A stretch of 16,197 nucleotides of DNA from assembly GCA_002313925.1 (NCBI GenBank), contig DCAZ01000038.1:2095-18291 (forward strand), given 5' to 3'. The DNA comes from Gemmatimonadales bacterium UBA1120 (lineage in GTDB: Bacteria > Gemmatimonadota > Gemmatimonadetes > Longimicrobiales > Gaopeijiaceae). Below are positions 14,089 through 16,197 of the stretch, in pieces; within the stretch, counting starts at the first letter, position 1, and each line of letters starts with the position of its first letter. Position numbers and translations under genes: made by a program. The notes below the pieces were generated by a model. That model did not search any database. It was not told the origin of the DNA and worked only from the letters and a program-made list of their open reading frames with translations.

Positions 14089-15780
14089 ATGCGCTTTGGC
14101 CGCGTTTTCCTTGCTATTCTTATCGCGGCTTCATTGTCCAGCATTCCGATTCATGGCAATGCGCAGACGGTCTTGGCACGGGTACTCAATGGTGAGGACT
14201 CCAGGCCGGTATTTGGAGCGCTAGCGTACTTGGTAGATTCTGAGGGCACGGTATTGAAGAGTGCCCTGACAGACCAGCTTGGCAGGGTACTGTTCGTGGG
14301 TCTCCAGGCAGGAGCATTTAGGGTGCGTGTCGAGATGATCGGCAAGGCCACAGTGGAAACGGATCTCTTCCAGGTTGCTGCCGGAGCAACAGCTACGCAG
14401 GATGTGCGGCTTGAATCGAGCGCGATCGTCCTTGAGGGTCTGCGAGTTGAAGCGGAAGGCGGGCGTTGTAGAGTTCGGCCATCACAGGGATTGGGGGTAG
14501 CAGACCTGTGGGATGAAGCTCGAAAAGCGCTTAGTGCCGCGGCATTCACTGACAGAGAGGCCTTCTATCTTTATCGCACAACGAGTTACACGCGAGACCT
14601 AGCTCTAGACGCCAAGACAATCCAGAGAGAAGAAGAGCGCACCGGAACAAAGTTATTCGATAGCAAGCCGGCAGAAGACCTGATTGAAAATGGGTTTGTT
14701 CAGAAGGATGGTGACGGACAACTCTACTTTGCTCCAGACGCAGACGTACTGTTGTCGGACCCCTTTCTAGATTCTCATTGCTTCCGATTCACGGCTGGCC
14801 GGGGAGAAGCTGAAGGTCTGGTCGGCCTTGGTTTTGAGCCTGCGAATGGCCGGAACCGCAACGTAGATATCTCAGGGACATTGTGGCTTGATGGGCAGAC
14901 TTTTGAGCTGCGTTGGCTTCAGTACAACTATGAGAACCTTGACCCGGACATCAACTCATCCGAGGTGGGTGGGCATGTCAAGTTCCAACGGCTCCCGAAC
15001 GGCACTTGGATTGTTCCCGAATGGTGGATCCAGATGCCGCGTATCGGAGTTTTCTATGATACTTCCGGTCGATCGAGAATGCGTATCACGGCTTACAGGC
15101 GCACAGGGGGTCGGGTAATGCAGGTCCGCGAAGCTGGTGCTGCAGGTCGGACGATTGTCGAGGCTCAGACCGGGACAATAGAGGGGGTGGTCTTGGACAG
15201 CCTAGGTATTGAACCACTTGCTGGAGCTCGAGTGGGAATGGTCGGATCGAATCAGACGGTTTTCACAGATGCTAATGGGCAATTTGTGATACGAGGCCTC
15301 ACTGGGGGGAGATATCAAATCAGTATTTCACATCCAAGTGTTGAGGAAGTTGGATTTCGCCCACCTCCTATCATTGAAGAAGTAGTGGAAGGGCAGGTGA
15401 CCGGAGTTCAATTCCGGATGCCCGCAAAGTCAGATGTAGTTTTCGAGGCTTGCCGGGATGAAAGTCAGGAGGATGGTTCTGCAGCCGTCCTCGGACAAGT
15501 TGTTGATCGGCGAGGTCGGGCGCTTCCGGGGGCAACTGTTTCCCTGACGTGGGAGCGTTTCAGAGCAACTTTGGGTGGGGTGCCACAGCAGGCGGATGTG
15601 CTTGGACTCCAAGCGACTGCCGACGCTGATGGCTACTACCGGATTTGCGGAGTACCCGAGAATCAACTCCTCACGATTCGCGGTGGCTTTGACGGTATTG
15701 AGACAGCGGGCGATACGATCCGTGTCAGAGGGGAGAGTGGAGCTCGGGTCCATCGTGTGGAAATCCGATCCAACGGTTGA
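14089..15780 (+). CDS. Exported protein with three carboxypeptidase-regulatory-like beta domains
   Basis: This protein has about 563 residues. A signal peptide (1-25) ends GNA, followed by Gln26. An N-terminal CarboxypepD_reg-like beta sandwich (about 26-110) has the typical order: RPVFGALAYLVD, TDQLGRVLFVGLQAG, then a VRLE strand. A middle region (about 120-350) is of unassigned fold; it contains LDSHCFRF and ends with tryptophan-rich strands (GTWIVPEWWIQMP). Two more CarboxypepD_reg-like domains follow, at about 360-450 (EGVVLDSLGIEPLAGARV, TDANGQFVIRGLTGG) and about 465-560 (GQVVDRRGRALPGATVSL, ADADGYYRICGV). Such domains fold in the periplasm or at the surface and often mediate binding or outer-membrane receptor plugging, but no TonB-dependent barrel is present. 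ATG 14089 is chosen because the signal peptide starts there. In-frame ATGs at 14062 and 14011 would lengthen the N-region; none has a clear ribosome binding site. Function is unknown. Confidence 0.78.
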   Translation: MRFGRVFLAILIAASLSSIPIHGNAQTVLARVLNGEDSRPVFGALAYLVDSEGTVLKSALTDQLGRVLFVGLQAGAFRVRVEMIGKATVETDLFQVAAGATATQDVRLESSAIVLEGLRVEAEGGRCRVRPSQGLGVADLWDEARKALSAAAFTDREAFYLYRTTSYTRDLALDAKTIQREEERTGTKLFDSKPAEDLIENGFVQKDGDGQLYFAPDADVLLSDPFLDSHCFRFTAGRGEAEGLVGLGFEPANGRNRNVDISGTLWLDGQTFELRWLQYNYENLDPDINSSEVGGHVKFQRLPNGTWIVPEWWIQMPRIGVFYDTSGRSRMRITAYRRTGGRVMQVREAGAAGRTIVEAQTGTIEGVVLDSLGIEPLAGARVGMVGSNQTVFTDANGQFVIRGLTGGRYQISISHPSVEEVGFRPPPIIEEVVEGQVTGVQFRMPAKSDVVFEACRDESQEDGSAAVLGQVVDRRGRALPGATVSLTWERFRATLGGVPQQADVLGLQATADADGYYRICGVPENQLLTIRGGFDGIETAGDTIRVRGESGARVHRVEIRSNG

Positions 15781-15830
15781 ATTTTGGCTTTTAGATTAGA
15801 GGTACCCTGAGGCACGAGCACTCTTTTCCG

Positions 15831-15859
15831 CAGTGGATTTTATACTCAAGTCTCCACTG
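15831..15859. repeat. Inverted repeat CAGTGGA/TCCACTG upstream of the BNR-like gene
   Basis: CAGTGGA (15831-15837) and TCCACTG (15853-15859) are perfect 7-bp inverted arms around a 15-base centre containing TATACT (15841-15846), a -10-like hexamer. No convincing -35 is seen at the right distance. The arrangement could be an operator around a promoter or a hairpin after the upstream gene, whose stop is 51 bases before it. Confidence 0.4.
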
Positions 15860-15918
15860 AATAACGGCTCCACGTCTAGCGTATGCGAAAGTGGCATCCG
15901 TACGTTCACGCTCATGAC

Positions 15919-15934
15919 CAGTGGTACCCCACTG
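15919..15934. repeat. Second inverted repeat CAGTGG/CCACTG before the BNR-like gene
   Basis: CAGTGG (15919-15924), a TACC centre and CCACTG (15929-15934) form a perfect 6-bp hairpin. Its arms are the same hexamer as those of the inverted repeat about 90 bases upstream. It lies 37 bases before ATG 15971, so it would be in the 5' leader or proximal promoter. Confidence 0.4.
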
Positions 15935-15970
15935 TCAGGATGTCACCTTGAATGAACTCATATCAAGCCC

Positions 15971-16197
15971 ATGAGGTCGAATACCATGTGTAAGTCCTAC
16001 CAGCGAGCCTTAACGGCAGTGATCCTCCTAGTGGTCGCACCATACTCCATTATTGCACAAGAGAGTCGGATGTCTGCAGCGGAGAGGTTTTCCGCATACC
16101 AGACACATCGCTCAATGGTTGAGGGATCGTTATTCAAAAACCTGCCCTGGCAGCATCTTGGCCCTACAAATATCAGTGGAAGGTCTACTGATATCGC
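15971..16197 (+). CDS. 5' end of an exported BNR/sortilin-like repeat protein (partial)
   Basis: This open frame starts at ATG 15971, the first start after an in-frame stop at 15953, and runs off the window after 75 codons. The N-terminus is a signal peptide (1-29) with hydrophobic core ALTAVILLVVAPYS, ending IIA and followed by Gln30. ATG 15986 is an alternative start. After a short linker comes LPWQHLGPTNISGRSTDI. This is the characteristic opening of large exported BNR/WD40-YVTN/VPS10-sortilin-like beta-propeller proteins, often annotated as glycosyl hydrolases, that are common in Gemmatimonadota, Acidobacteriota and Bacteroidota. Full-length members usually exceed 800 residues, so most of the gene lies outside. 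Despite the common annotation, a glycosidase activity is not established from this motif. Confidence 0.75.
   Translation, partial: MRSNTMCKSYQRALTAVILLVVAPYSIIAQESRMSAAERFSAYQTHRSMVEGSLFKNLPWQHLGPTNISGRSTDI

Noticed and set aside
1..16197. Mobile element, CRISPR array, tRNA or rRNA
   Set aside because: I looked for transposase or integrase motifs, regular direct repeats and tRNA-like cloverleaf sequence and saw none, including at the edges of the block inserted between addB and addA.

Overview
The window is chromosomal bacterial DNA of moderate GC content, roughly the mid-50s percent by eye. It is densely coding and shows no RNA gene, CRISPR array, insertion sequence or phage gene. The likeliest host is a member of the FCB group, with Gemmatimonadota the best guess. 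Three things point that way: exported M19 and M20 metallopeptidases, a protein built of carboxypeptidase-regulatory-like beta domains, and the start of a BNR/sortilin-type protein carrying a 'LGPTNISGR' motif. A strong AGGAGG ribosome binding site before the dipeptidase argues against Bacteroidota proper. The placement is inference and could be wrong at phylum level.

Region 1 (51-10673) holds an AddAB-type recombination helicase-nuclease whose two subunit genes are separated. The addB-like gene (51-3227) and the addA-like gene (7269-10673) lie on the plus strand. Between them is a block of about 4 kb with four metabolic genes in alternating orientation: a PLP-dependent threonine/serine dehydratase-like enzyme (minus), the large and small subunits of a two-subunit aconitase X (plus, overlapping by 7 bases), and an exported M19 dipeptidase (minus). 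Both convergent junctions in this stretch (addB/dehydratase and aconitase X small subunit/dipeptidase) are 4-base overlaps of opposing stop codons. Both divergent junctions (4196-4336 and 7161-7268) are short shared promoter regions. AddA and AddB would assemble into one complex that processes double-strand breaks. The genes between them have no evident link to DNA repair.

Region 2 (10674-16197) is a run of plus-strand genes with gaps of about 90-190 bases: an exported metallo-beta-lactamase-fold hydrolase, a small nitroreductase, an exported M20 peptidase, an exported protein with three carboxypeptidase-regulatory-like domains, and the 5' end of an exported BNR/sortilin-like protein that runs off the window. 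The spacing suggests mostly separate transcription units rather than one operon. No gap between genes exceeds 300 bases.

The most notable pattern is shared by all five exported proteins. Each hydrophobic signal peptide ends in Ala-Gln, so cleavage after the Ala would leave an N-terminal glutamine able to cyclise to pyroglutamate. This resembles the 'Q-rule' described for Bacteroidota signal peptidase I substrates. I found no clearly new multi-gene system. The best candidates for follow-up are the metabolic block inside addAB with its aconitase X/dehydratase divergon, and the glutamine-at-+1 export pattern.
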